A DNA stretch of 64,000 nucleotides from Baylisascaris procyonis (Eukaryota; Nematoda; Chromadorea; Rhabditida; Ascarididae). The stretch lies in the NCBI GenBank assembly GCA_037389465.1, contig JAZARR010000230.1, positions 3,534,001 to 3,598,000 of the forward strand, given 5' to 3'. The position numbers were made by a program, and so were the translations under genes. The first letter of the stretch is position 1. Each line of letters starts with the position of its first letter. Below, piece after piece: positions 1 through 13,100 of the stretch. The notes under the pieces are model-generated. The model was not told the DNA's origin. It saw only the letters and a list, made by a program, of their open reading frames with translations, and made no database searches.

Positions 1-3000
1 AAAACATATATGCGTCGATAATCTTCAACTTCGATGAGGTTGTCCTCTTATAATCCTCAAAAAGTTTACCCAAAACACCGATAAGCTGCATATCGACCGA
101 GTTTATTGACCTGAAGAAAAGCAAAAATGAGAAGAAAGGTTAGGGGGAGGGAGAAGGGGTATACACAACAAAACGAATGTTCCATAATACACTCAACAAA
201 CATTACATCATATCATCGGCGTCAGGAAAATAAACAACAATACTAAACGCTATAGTAATAGTGGGAAACGTAAATGCAAATTGCAAAAGCCGATGGATAG
301 TGTAAGATAATGATTGGAGTGCTATGAATAGGATGTACTGAAGGATTAGGAAAGAACTAAGAAATGAGAATATATAAAATAAAGTCGAATAAAAGAAATT
401 TATCAATCACTTCTTATCAGATAACAAAAATTTTGTTTTTTAGAATCAAAATTAGAAAGCGAATAAGATGAGAGTATTCATCAATGTTGTTGACATTTGA
501 AATCAATGAAAAAAAATTAATGCGCCTATATTCTTCAGTACTTCCACAAAACCGATAGTATAATTCAAAGATTTCGCTGATCACTAACTCCTTAGAGGAG
601 CATTCAAATAACAAATCGAGGACGAAAATGATAAACCATTTGCAGCCAGCGCGTAATAGTATCGTTTCATTTCGGTAAACAATTTTTCGTTGTGAGACCG
701 CTTTCCAATCTTGCAGCCTAATTCCAAGGTTGAAATTGTTGATCGTTGCAAGTCATTTTTTCCTTCTGAAGGAGTAAAGAAAGCTATAGGAAAAGGCGAT
801 AGCTCTATTAGCGTGATGAAGGGACTTCACTTAAATCAAACGCTGAATATCTTTATCTTCATATGTGGGTATGAATATCTTTAGGAAATATGTTTATTTG
901 AATATATGAATATATGAATATGAATATCTTGAATATAATGAATAATGAATATATGAATATCTTTATCTGAATATCTGAATATCTTTATCTTCATAGGAAA
1001 AGCATCTGAAGCATTCAGTGGGTATGCTTAATTAACAAAAAATAAGATTTGATAAGTGAGATAATGATAAGAGATTATGCGCATTGTTTCAGCGGAATTA
1101 CTGCTCGCTGTAGAATTTATGCCACTTTTGCAGCTCAACTTTAGACGAAGTTTGCCTCAGACAAGAGCTGCAGTTAAAGGAATTCCGTCGGGTAAAGTTG
1201 GCAAATGTTTAGTGGATTTCCAATGGAACAAATTTCAGGGAAATCAGCAAAAAATGGTCGAGCTGAAGTGGGCAGAAGGAAATTGTATTTCTATAGCTTG
1301 TTCAAAGCAACAAACCAAGTGCAGAATTTCTGCAACGTCTTAACTGCCATGAAGAACTAAATGACCAAGTTGAAAAAGCATGATTATTGGTGAAGTGAAC
1401 GTTACTGATTCCGAAAGCATTGATTATCATCATGTAATCTCAACTTTTATAGTAAACACCGTCATAGAACACTTTTGAAATGCAATTAGAAATTGTTGAT
1501 TGGAAGGTTCAATCGTTCAAATTCGGTGGAATTAGAAGACAGAACCTTTTAACGTTATCGCAAAGGAAGCATTCTTTTAAGCATTCTTAAACGCCGCATT
1601 GAACGCATTGTGATGATCAGCGAGCTGTGATCCCTTTAGTTTGTTGATGTTGCTGTGAACGAAATAAATAAATGAATATAAGATAAATGATACAGATATT
1701 GTGTTATGAGCAAAGTGAACGCCCCATAGGTTCCAAAATTTCAGACTGCCAAGAAGGAGCCAAATTTCACCAGAGGAGCGAAATCCGTGCTTAATAGCGT
1801 TTCACAAGATGACAAACGTAAATAAATTTTTCAGGGTGGACTGAATTAGAAATGTGTACAAAAAAGTGTCCCCAAGGGAATGCAATATTTAAGGAAAGCA
1901 CTGAATTTTCGAGGAAAGCTTATAAGTGCTCCTTCTTCCAGTAGAGAAAGAATGAATCCGAGGAGTGAATGGATATCTTATTCAGAAGTTTGCGATGTTC
2001 GGTGATGAACGAAATCAGACTTGTTTTATACGAGGTGGAAGCATTTCCGTTGCTTTGTGGTTTTGTTGTTCACTCATTACTTCACTTACCCGGTCAACTA
2101 ATGTTGCCTTCGGCAGGTCGCAAAACGTGGACGCCATTCATGTTTCAAAGATGAGGGGAGCAATATCGTAATTTAAGAGGTCATGTGGCGAATGGCAACA
2201 AAATGCCTTTGAAGTACCTCTATATATTCGATTTTTTGTTATTTATCGATCGATGTGCCCCCTAGTTTTGTCACACCAGAACAATAGCGATGACGATACT
2301 ATTCGCCTCCCCCTTTCCCTTTCACCTCCTCATCTCCATCTCGAGATGCTTCGACCGAACGGAAAAATTCGATGGGCAGTTTGAAACGTGGTATTTCTGC
2401 CGGGAAATCCCAGTGATCAATGCCAAATCGCTTGGTGCATGAGCACCTGTACAGCTTGTCAATGATTTATCTTGCATATCCGGAGACTTCTGACGACTTT
2501 TTGCCGTTCCTCTTCACCACCCGTCTTTGCCTATGGCACTTGATCATTCTAACGTTTTCAGTTGCGACCTATACCATTTGAACATCTGAGGCGAAAATAA
2601 TAGTGGAAGGATTTGCACTAAATGGCAAAAGGTGTGCTTTTTGAAAGGATTTCAAACTCTAGATGATATCGATCTAACAGCAGCAGGTGATAATATCACT
2701 TCATCAAGAACCACCACAGATGGGATATTTAATAAACGTACATTACATTAAAATGTGTTTTGCATTAAAGTTCTGCATCACAGCTGCAGCGACATCACGC
2801 GTCATATTTGTAAGAAACCAAACATTTACCTGGATTAGGAAAGCAAAGTTCGCCTCAATATTCGATTCTGAGATGTGGCAAGTGCGAAATAACACCTGAA
2901 AATTTTTCTATTTTTGCGGAAGAGAATTAATTATTTGAACGTCACGTTCCTGATCAGTGATTACGTATGTGTACGCATGGGTGTGTGCATGCTGCATATC

Positions 3001-3897
3001 TGCCTGTTCGACGATTTTGACTTGGAAGTAATTGAAATTAGAATTGCGACATTTGATCGGTATAATGCATACGATGGCATGCTCTCCTGTGTCACATTTC
3101 CGGTTTATCCATCATATTCGAAAATGCCTATTGGAATTCACAAATAGTAAAAATTCTCATGCGTTTTGCACCTGTTACATTTTCATTTTGAACCCACCGG
3201 GCTAGAGAATGATGATTTTTTTTTGTGAAAAATTTATGTGTTTGATCAGATTATTTGAAAGATGAGGAGATTATTTTGCATATTTAGTTTCTATTGTAAG
3301 GATTTGAAGTTGGCTTATCACAGAAGTAAAATGTGAAAACTAATATTGTCCATCTTATTTCGGCATTCTTTTTCATCTATTCTTTCAAATATCCATTTCA
3401 TCAAGTCAATAAAATAGACTATAGATTTTTCTAAAATCCTTAGCAAAACGTCTAACAATTCATGTTCCCACAAAAATTCTCGTCTCATAAAAGCATTTTT
3501 GTGTTAGATCTAATCGAAAGGAGCATAAAACTGATCTGCAGCAATGGAAGTGAGCATACGAGAATATTATTGGTTGTAGATTATACCAAAAGAATTCACA
3601 CATCAGTTATTGTACTTTGCAAAATCGAAACACCGAATGAACTGACAAATAAATGCTCACAGACATGGATATGTAGAACTGGTCCCTCTCCCGTCATCGA
3701 CGATTAAAACTGGAATGAATAATGTGTGAAGAAAAAAACCAATCAAATGTTATGATTGTCTGGGGGAAATTTTTCCTGGTGAAGCAGTCTTTATGTTGGT
3801 TTACTTTTAGAAACTAGCAACATCAAAGAACGAATTGTTAATGCTATAAGCAATTGTAGGATTGTGAATAAACCACTGTGTGCATAGTGAACGCATT
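1..3897. other. No supported gene
   Basis: Apart from the GAATAT repeat, only short unconserved frames are seen. The longest (88 codons at 1077) contains a TTTCAG and a GTAAAG but shows no recognisable domain. A pyrimidine-rich tract lies near 2310-2335. Confidence 0.6.
838..995 (+). repeat. Irregular GAATAT/CTTTATCT repeat
   Basis: Many imperfect copies of TGAATATATGAATAT and ATCTTTATCTGAATAT in tandem. Confidence 0.8.
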
Positions 3898-3995
3898 GAG
3901 GTCGAATAAGCATTTTTGTTGTGAGAACAATTGAAATTTACGTACGAGCAATCAAGTGAGCAAAGCGCAATGGTACGTTGTTACTGCAACACAAT
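3898..3995 (+). repeat. Dispersed repeat, unit 1
   Basis: About 95 bases starting GAGGTCGAATAAGCATTTTT and containing GAGAACAATTGAAATTTAC. They match the segment at 4506-4602 with scattered substitutions in the same orientation. Confidence 0.6.
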
Positions 3996-4505
3996 AGATG
4001 CATTTCTATGAGAACATTTTTAGCACTAAACGAAACGTTTTGTTCGATGAATTTAAAAAGTATATCCTCTTGCAACATCTGCAATTTGTGTTTTTCTTTT
4101 CTTTTGCAAAGTTGGCAATTCCGAATGGAAATGAGACATTGCGAAATCAACAACTCACTTCTTTGAATATTTTAAAGCTCTCACATCACACAATATAGCT
4201 GAAAAAGATTCATGAAAATTCCAACATCCTTTTGCAATATTTGAAAGCTTAGAAAAGACCACCTAACATCAATACTATTAAGAACATCGACTTTTCTTCC
4301 CTACAAGGATTCTATCGTTCTTAAGCTTGAAGGTTCTATAGTTGATCGATGAAAAAACGAATGTCCAGCTATAAATTGTTCATATTTGAGTTTGCGAACC
4401 ACTAATATTTTGTCAAAAGCATTCCCTGTGTATTAGGTATTCCAAAATGTTGTTTGAGGAAGTAAGCATGAAGGTGAATGAATCACTGTAAATAAGAAGT
4501 GCATC

Positions 4506-4602
4506 GAAGTCGAATAATTATTTCTGTTGCGAGAACAATTGAAATTTACAGATGAGCGGCTCACTGAGCAGCGGTCAATGTTACGGTGTTGTGCAAAATA
4601 AA
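4506..4602 (+). repeat. Dispersed repeat, unit 2
   Basis: Starts GAAGTCGAATAATTATTTCT and contains the identical core GAGAACAATTGAAATTTAC. It lies next to the 3' end of transposon copy A, so it may be part of that element or of its insertion target. Confidence 0.6.
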
Positions 4603-4679
4603 CGAGTAAGCACCACCGAACAAAATATAAATGAGATCGAGCAAAAGGCGTGCAAAAACAAATATTTGAAATATGAGCG

Positions 4680-5085
4680 AGATGCCACAAATATAGGATG
4701 GCCCAGAAGTTTATGGTGACGTAACTTCGAAAATTTTTAATCTTTACGGAAAGTTGTAAAGTCATAGTAATCGAATATTATAATGAACATTGATCAACAC
4801 AGTTCCGTGTAAGCGCCATGGAGCTGAATGCACTTTTTTACCCAAAATTTGGGATTTTCTTTCTTTTGATCTGCTGGACTTCAGAGATCCACTGCGATGT
4901 GCATCCTCAGCAGTATCCTCTTCTTCAAAATTAATGACAGCAGTCTCAATCGCTGTGGAGTTCGACAATGGCGTAGAGAGGTGTTCACGTCACTCTCAGT
5001 CAACTTCAACGAAGTTCCCATGTTTATAATAAAGACCCACCATCAAAATGCCTTTTGGCAGTGAGCGCCTAGTAAAACTCATTCC
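4680..5085 (-). mobile_element. Degenerate transposon copy A
   Basis: Read on the minus strand it starts ATGAGTTTTACTAGGCGCTC, the same start as copy C, and continues with ETAVINFEEEDTAEDAHRSG (compare copy B KTGVINFEKK). The block AAATTTTGGGTAAAAAAGTG, a Tyr/Asp-rich stretch around ATTACTATGACT and the tail GGGCCATCCTATA follow. Only the N-terminal transposase part and the 3' tail remain. A separate GACCATCCTGTATA motif near 5200 may mark another fragment. Confidence 0.6.
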
Positions 5086-8000
5086 ATTCTTATAGATGTG
5101 ATTTTTTGATCTATCAAATTGGAAAAAAAAAACTAGCGCAAAACGAGACAACATAAAGAGAATATCGGTCGCAGAATAACGCGTTGCTACTTCTGGACCA
5201 TCCTGTATAACTGTACTAACCGAAGAATAGTGGAAATCCTCTGGTTTAAAAAACGACGTGCAATATTCTCTCCGACTGCATACAGTTGGGATTGCCGCTC
5301 AGCAAATTTAAAGGCATTTTTGCGATGAATTCACTTTCTTAAAATCACTGTACGTATCTATAACGTTCCAAGCTTTCCTCCTATCGCAGTTTCCTCGGTT
5401 CTTCGATGCTATACCTCCTCGAATAGAAATGCGTGGCGAATGGCTTAAAATTTTTTTCAATGAGGCATCTGCCCAAAAACATGTGAATTATATAGGCCTC
5501 CTTCTCCGGTTGCTTTTCTCTGAGCTTCGCAATTTCCATCTCTCCTCAATTCATGCATTATCGTCAACCTCTCCATAGTGACCTTATGCTGGTTTGAACT
5601 ATCTTTCTTAGCAAATCAAACATTAAAATTCAATGTTTTTTTTTAGTAATTAGCATAAGGGCATGTGAGTACAATTTAAAGTACATGGCAGGTGTTCTAA
5701 ACAAACGCATGAATCCAAAAGAGATTGTATTTAAATAAAAATTCCAATAATTAACAGGTGTTTTTATTAATGGAGACGTCATTAAACATCTTTATGGAAA
5801 AGTTCACCTTTTCTCTCAATAAACGGTGATGACTATGAAAGTGAATAAAGCGAATGTGGCAAATAAGAATATTTTCATAGGCGCAGGTGAATATGTCTTG
5901 AAAACGTTGATGCCCAATATCTTTTTACTCTGTAAATTAAAGTATTTCCTTGAATATGGCGCCACTCTTGAATGGAAAGAGAGTTGGCCTCTGGGAAGAT
6001 GAAAAAAAAAGGAGAGACATCATCGGAACAACCACTACTTCAGAACTTGGGAAAGATAGGACATTCCCTTTCCTATACGAAAACGACGCCGAAATGAAGA
6101 TTGCTCTCGAAAAAAGAAAATACCGCCAGTGGAAAACCTAGAAAGAGAACCGTTCAATATAATTTTCTTTCCAATAGGAAAGCTCTCTTTTTTCACTTCC
6201 CACTCTGTATAATTCACTCTGTTTCTTTAATCTTTATAATTATAGCCCTTCAAGTAGCTCTCTTTGTTTTTATTTTGAAGGCTCTTTCGACCGTTCTGAG
6301 TAAAATGTTTACGAATTTTTACCCACATTCTTTCGATGTCGAGAGATCAACCTGAAAAATGATGTCTTGTTGCCATGTGGGATACATCATGCTTAGCAAC
6401 TTCAGTGGCTTCCAAGTTGAAGTTGCTAGAGAATTGGATGAACACATGCAAATAGTTATTGACATGAAGTTGTGACAATGCACATTTCAAATTTGCTGCA
6501 GCGGATTAAAAAATCTATTGTGCAAGATTTTTAAAAACAATCGAACCAGTCAAATATGATCAGGTTGTTCCATATATCGACTTTTTGCTAAATCGTTGCG
6601 AAAATGATAAGAAAACTGAGAACTTTTTTCAATTTTCAGGGACATAGAATGCATGACTGGAATGAGAGTGTCGGGATCAAATTATGGCAGCTGATTTGCC
6701 TTTAGGCTAACGTTCCGAAATGGGGGAGCGTACAAGAAAGAAGTAAATAGGAACAAAAATAAAGATGGATTGCATTGCATTCAACGGAAATAGCAACGAA
6801 AATAAAATCAAAACTTGTGGAAAGATAGCATAGATATCAAGCAAATCAAGGCTCAATACGCATCAGGAACAATTGTGTGACAATCAAAAAGGACAAAACA
6901 GCAGTCGAAAAATGAAAGAAGAAGTGCATTTATGCTATTGGAAGAATTAGACTTCAGATCACTAGGGCACGAAATTGGACACTACATGGGACGTTGTTTA
7001 TAGCTGAAGGCGAAACTTTTACCGAGCTGCAAGCGATGACGACATCAACTACCGGGAAAGGCAAAGTGAAATGTTACGGAAAATGGAATGTCAAGAAAGC
7101 CACCAAACATTTCATCAGGAAAATTTTCAGCAAGTTGGCATATGCCACTTCCTTCGCTGAAACGTAAAAGGCGTTGACAAGACCATGTAGGGTCGATATC
7201 ACTTGAGATAATCAGTAGAGCGTGTGTTACAATAGATTATTATCGGAAACCTCAGTAATATATATGAGAAGAAGCAGAACTCAAAACACTTCCTTGCGCG
7301 GCGCCACCACGAATTAGACACAGCATGGAGATAAACGCATTTAGGAGCATCGTTCATGGAAAAGGCCACCGACCTCTTCAGCAAATATCCGGTTATACGT
7401 CATAGTTTTCTAGCTTCAAGAGCAGCTTTTTAGTGACAGCTGACTAAATAAAAGCATTTTTTGTGATTTTGCGTTCAAACACATTGGCATAAACAACATA
7501 CGCAGTCTCAACTAAATTCCCATATTTGCTGCATATATCTAGCCGATCAGGCAAGAAATAAGTCTTTACGTGCTGAGCGACCGCGAGTGATCCCGAGCTC
7601 TAGTCTCTATGACCTAATATCATACGTCTGGCGATTATATCGAAAGCATTGCAAGCGAAAAGGCTAGACGATTCGAACAAATATTTTTACCAAAGTGTTT
7701 CGAGCAAATTTCACCTAGATCAATATTTCAACAAATGTGAGGCAAATGCATACTTGCAAAATACGGCAGAAGGTGAAGAAAAGGTGTACTGCAGAAAATT
7801 ATATGTAGTGGCCAAGAGACTGCTTCTGTGTTGTGATTGAGAGAGGACAACTTTCGTTTTTATTGGTTAAATCATGAGTATTTATGAGAACTAGGCCAAC
7901 AGTAACACCAACAAGACGGGTGCGTGTAACAGCGAAAACGAAATAAAGCAATACGCTAGTGTCTTGCATGAAGCATTCATGGCATTGCTGCCATATATCA

Positions 8001-10155
8001 CACATCTCTCATGATTATCAGGAAGTCTTGAGCAATGAATTTCAGCACTGCTCGAATACCGATTATGTAATGCCAATTCACCTAGCTTATGTCAGCCAAG
8101 CCAAAAAAGATAATTTCTTACAGCTAAGTGGTAAAGGAATAATGGGTTGGTTACATCTTGATAATTTTATGGACAAACTTTGCTGAGTGCCCATACATTT
8201 CTCGATGTTGGATGAACGTTGCAAGTGATTGATCCTAATTATACTGGTCCAATATAGTGTTTCCTTTTTGTCATTTGCAATTCACGGTTTTTCTTTTAAT
8301 CCACTGTCTCTTTCTTGCAACGGAAGTTTTAGTTTCAAAATCAATGCTTAATTGATCACTAGCTGAAGAGTTCTTTTCCACCGAGAAGTTGCGAATGAAG
8401 TAGATATCGTTTGTCGAAGGCCGCTCAGTAGCTTCATCTCTAGGGATAAGACTGATGAGACTGACAAAAGTAGTGCTTCTATGAGAGCATTTCCCGGCAA
8501 GTGAGCCGATGTAACCTTGCTCTTTATGATCGAAATAAAGGTTACATCACCGACTAACTTATTTGCTTGATTAGTCCTTCAGAAGTGGAATCGGATCGAA
8601 AAATATCAAACGAAACAACTTGACGGAAAAGATTTCAAGAGAAAACAGTTCACAATGAAAGTATGTGTACGAAGCGGCAAGGCAGAAAATGTGCTCTGGA
8701 AAATGGGCCCTAGAAATGTGTTTGAATTGCATTTGTAGGCCCATTTTCGAGTACAGCTATTCCGTCTCCTTCATTCCTCATATTAGCTTAGCGGTTACAG
8801 CAAAATATTCAACAACATCGATTTACAGAAACAATGAAATCAGACGTTGAAGGTGACATCCAAATCACAGCGATATGCGATTTTGTTTCGGTTAGCGAAA
8901 TTAGCGAAACCTCCATTCGTGGAAATTTTCTGACTTAGATGCGTGGTGCGCAATAAATACTGGAGCGATGTCCTCTGCACTCCGCTGTATGAACCTTAAT
9001 TGTCGTTAATTGATACTTGTCAAGAGAGCCCACTTTCGCTATAGACTTTATAGGCTCGAAAGCAGGGTAACTGATGTAAAAAATTTATGATCTCCCCTTA
9101 GGAGGGCTTTGACGATTTTCTGCCCGAACAACCTCTGCTTTGGTGGCGTAAACCGACCAATAACATTTCGCTTGTAAATAAAATAGTTAGCTTTAGATCG
9201 GATTTTTTTTGTATTATACAATGAGACAAAAAGATGTCTCAGGTGAGATGAACGAGCAAAATACACTTAAAAGCCGGAAAATCCTCAGACCTTCTAGCAA
9301 ACTTCAGAATTAATATAGTATCGTGAGCCGATTTGACTATCAGCAAATTGCTTCTATTGGTGAAAACTCACATAGAAAACTCTCCGTTGCCGTTTAGCAG
9401 TTGAACGAATTCATTGATCATTGCATTGTCGGCTACAATGCGATCTGGAACACTGAGCACTGAATTGCTCTATTCTGGAGAACACGACCGGTCATTGCAA
9501 CTCTTCTCTTTCTTATTTGAGGGTGAGCAGATATTTGATGTTACATTTGAAGCATATATTCCTGCACTGAAATCATCTGCTACAAGTACCATATCAGCTG
9601 CTCGACAATCATCATGAAACCGCCAGTTTGACATACCCGATGAACTCGTCTTCGACTTCTCTACTTCAAACTCGAGAAATTCTACCAGTAACGAACTACT
9701 GAAAGCTTTTGCCTGAGAATGTAGAAAAATGAACGTATATGTGGATTTGCATCTACGATGTTCCTGAAGTGCATGTGCTGAAGATCGCGATACATTCAGC
9801 TTTCCGTTCTGTAAGCCCATTTAGCTCTATACAAGAGAGCACTTAATGTATTCAAGCGAACATCCGTTCAGACATTAATTGCATGCCTCAAAACAATCCA
9901 AATAAGTTGCCCTCATTTGCCACCATAGTGCTATAAGGTGATGCTCAGTGATGTGTATGTGTTCCCTATTTCCAAGCATTATCTCTCTGCCAACTTCTAT
10001 GCAGTGACGGCCATCGTGTCATACAACATAACGTCGGAACTCGGAAACGGTGCAACGCAATCGTCGAAGCAATTAAGCCACACCCATTCAGGAAGCGTTT
10101 TTACGATAAGCAGCCGTTGCGTGAAAGCCTTAGACAACTGCTACTGTTTAGCAAA
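5086..10155. other. No supported gene
   Basis: AT-rich intergenic sequence with a small inverted repeat at 8508. A 116-codon minus-strand frame at 9470-9820 has no recognisable domain or splice context. The promoter of the neuropeptide gene should lie at its right end; an acceptor-like CATTCAG near 10091 could end a 5'-UTR intron. Confidence 0.55.
8508..8546. repeat. 11-bp inverted repeat
   Basis: GATGTAACCTT and AAGGTTACATC separated by a loop of about 17 bases. Confidence 0.7.
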
Positions 10156-13100
10156 ATGCCGCACACAAGCGCCGGCTTCTTGAGGTCACGCTCCTTGCTG
10201 ACAACCTTCGCACTTGTGCTTCTGCTCAGCGGTTCCACTTGGAGTGGTCTAGTGATGCCGAACGAAGAGCTTTTAGAAGGCGAATTACCATTAAAGGAAA
10301 AACGACTCAGCAGACATGCACTTATCAAGTTGATTCTGCAGAGGTAAGTTTTTAATCACAAAATTTATATCTATTGCTCTCTAATTTCTAACAATTCACT
10401 CGAAAGGATTTTCACTAGGTGCGAGGCTACCGTTTGCTTGTCAAAAATAACAGCTTCCAGCCAAAATATTTCATGAAGCACCGACCACTTCAAAAATTAT
10501 TGCATAGTGGTCACGTATTATATTCAAAAGTAATTTTGGTCTACTCAAAAGACAGAAATGTGCACAAAATTTCAGATTATTTCATAACAAATTCGGAAAT
10601 TATATTTCTTGCTGTTCATGAATCAGTTATGAAATTTACTTCAGTCATAGGGCGATTGCCACTGGCTGCGTGAACAAGAATTCAATAAATGGAATTGAAT
10701 CAGACACTGTGAACATCACAGTCAGATGTTGTTTTCATTAATGTTTCGATAAAATAGGCGGTCAGGTCACTATAATGGCTAAACAACACAACGATTCCAA
10801 ATTATTTGGGAATTGCATTGTTTATTTCTGCTCTTTTCGCATGTTAATTGTGTGCACTAACGCATTGCCTGTCACTAATTCGATTCAAGTCAAAAATAGC
10901 ATTTTGAGAGTATTGATGAAGAGTTTTCTCAACGATTGCTAAATTTAAAAGCCATCGTGTTGTGTACACTAATTATGCACATTCTTCACATATTGCATTG
11001 AAGTTTGTCACATTTTTCAAATGTTCACATCAACATTTCTCTTTGAATTGGTGAATCGGGTTGCACTAAAGATACCTCTGAGGTTATAAATTTTTTGCCT
11101 CTATAAGATATGCATAAATTCTTAAGCATGAGTGACAACGATCATTCGCCAAATGGTCAAAATCAGCGGTCAGTTCTAACGTTTTTTTTTTTTTGTATGC
11201 AGCTTTGGTGTTGTAGCTTATAATGTAGCTTTCTAGGTTTCAAAAAGAAGTCTTTTCTTTTCTTTTTTTTTTTTAGAGAATGGGGAAGTTTTGAATCACT
11301 CTTTCCTAGTCTTTCGAAAATCAAAAACTATTTTGCATTTTAGTGGATTTCCATCAAGGTGGTCAGTCACAGTGAGAAGTTCCTAGAATTGATGTAATTA
11401 AAATCATTTGTGCACTCATAAAAGCATTAATAAGTGAATAATTTTTCAAACATATTCTCTAGCGCAAACAAGACAGTGAAATTCACGGTGAATTTGAAAA
11501 GCGGAAAGTGAGAACAAAGAAGTCGGAATGATGTCATGCTACAGCTCCGTGCTAAGAAAGCGTGAGGCTCATAACGATGAAATTTACTAGACAAAATTTG
11601 TTTCATATGGTGGCCTCAAATTCATTCCAACTCAAACATTCAAATTCATTCCAACTGATTAGCTTCGAGTCCATCGTTCGACCCATGGGGGCGGCGACTA
11701 ATTTACGTGCATAGACTGATCGGTGTACATTGAAAGTCGCTCTTTGGCTGAGGAGTTTTGCGATCCGGGGGATCCATAGGAATACATATTATAAAGCACG
11801 TTATCATGATTTTAGGCTAAAATACGGAAATCTATATTGTATCAGTTTCCCATCATGCCCACTCACCTTTTGTGAGCCCTTAGTCGCTTCTGTAAAACTG
11901 TGCTATAACGATGTCGTTTCACTGCTTTCGTATGTGCTTCTCTGCATGCTTCTATCTTCCTGTGCAGCAGTTTTGACTCACTGGTGGGGAAAGCTACGCT
12001 TATAAAATCCAAAAGGCACAGTATATGCTCTGCACTGATAACTTAAATGCATACTACATTAATCGATCTTCTTTAACAAGAGATCAGTAATGGACAATCC
12101 TGGATGCTGCAAAACTTTCAAATCGAATTTTGCCTGAATTCCGTTCTCATGCCATGCACAAGCAATATTTTCATCACAGATTTTTTCAAAAGATGACACA
12201 GTAAGTGTATGGAGCCACATATATGCGCAAGCTCAACGTCACTTTCAATTTGGCGGTGCATAATCTCCTTTTATGTTCGCCCTCCAGAAACCGCAATGCC
12301 TTGCCTACTCTTTCTTAAGTTTTCAACTTTGAATCGGAAATTGGAGCTTGCACTTCGCAACGTATAAAACGTCTTGGGTGAATCAGTCTTACTATGCTGA
12401 AAAAAGCAGCTTTCATTGCCTTGCACTCGTCTATAACGATCGAACGTTTACAGAGCGGTCGAATATTAAAAATGCTTGAGTCTTAACTAGGGCACCGGAA
12501 TCTTCTCAACTCTCTTTTTTTTAAAATTACCTCTGAAAAGTTAATCACGCTGCTACAGAAAATTTTGATTTTACAGCATCAGTTGATGCTACGAAATGGT
12601 ACCATCGAGTTTCTGTAAAAACGAGTGTTTGAACGATTAATAAAAATTAGTCTGGACTCAACTTTGGCCCATAAAAACTCAACAAAATTTCGGCTTTCGA
12701 TAGGAATTCGTTTGCCAATAGAAACCTGCCCACAATTCGCAACTCATGTGAAGGCGTGATTTGCCTTTCGAGGATTGTACCCCGGTGGTCGTAAGTCGTG
12801 CACATATGCATAGATTTGCATCCGGCTTATATCCACTTTCCTTCATCATTTTTTTTGGATTCCACTATGATTTCTTCCGCTTGTTATTTCTACGCATAGA
12901 ATAAGAGTTTTCATAGTTTTTGCATGGATTGTCGTTGTCCAGCAATAGCTTTTCGTTTGCTGATATGAAAATCTGAGATCGCTAGGAAAGAAAGCCAGGT
13001 TTGTTATGCGATCTTATATTGTCTTTCGCAAAGCCCTATAGCAAAGTTATATCTGTGAGTGTGTATGTGTGATGTACGCGCGAGCCCCTCTGTTCATCTG

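Noticed and set aside
4433..4765. 110-codon minus-strand frame
   Set aside because: Its first part is the 3' tail of transposon copy A and the rest lies in the dispersed repeat; it shows no protein family.
9470..9820. 116-codon minus-strand frame
   Set aside because: Long for this composition, but no domain, signal peptide or splice sites support it.
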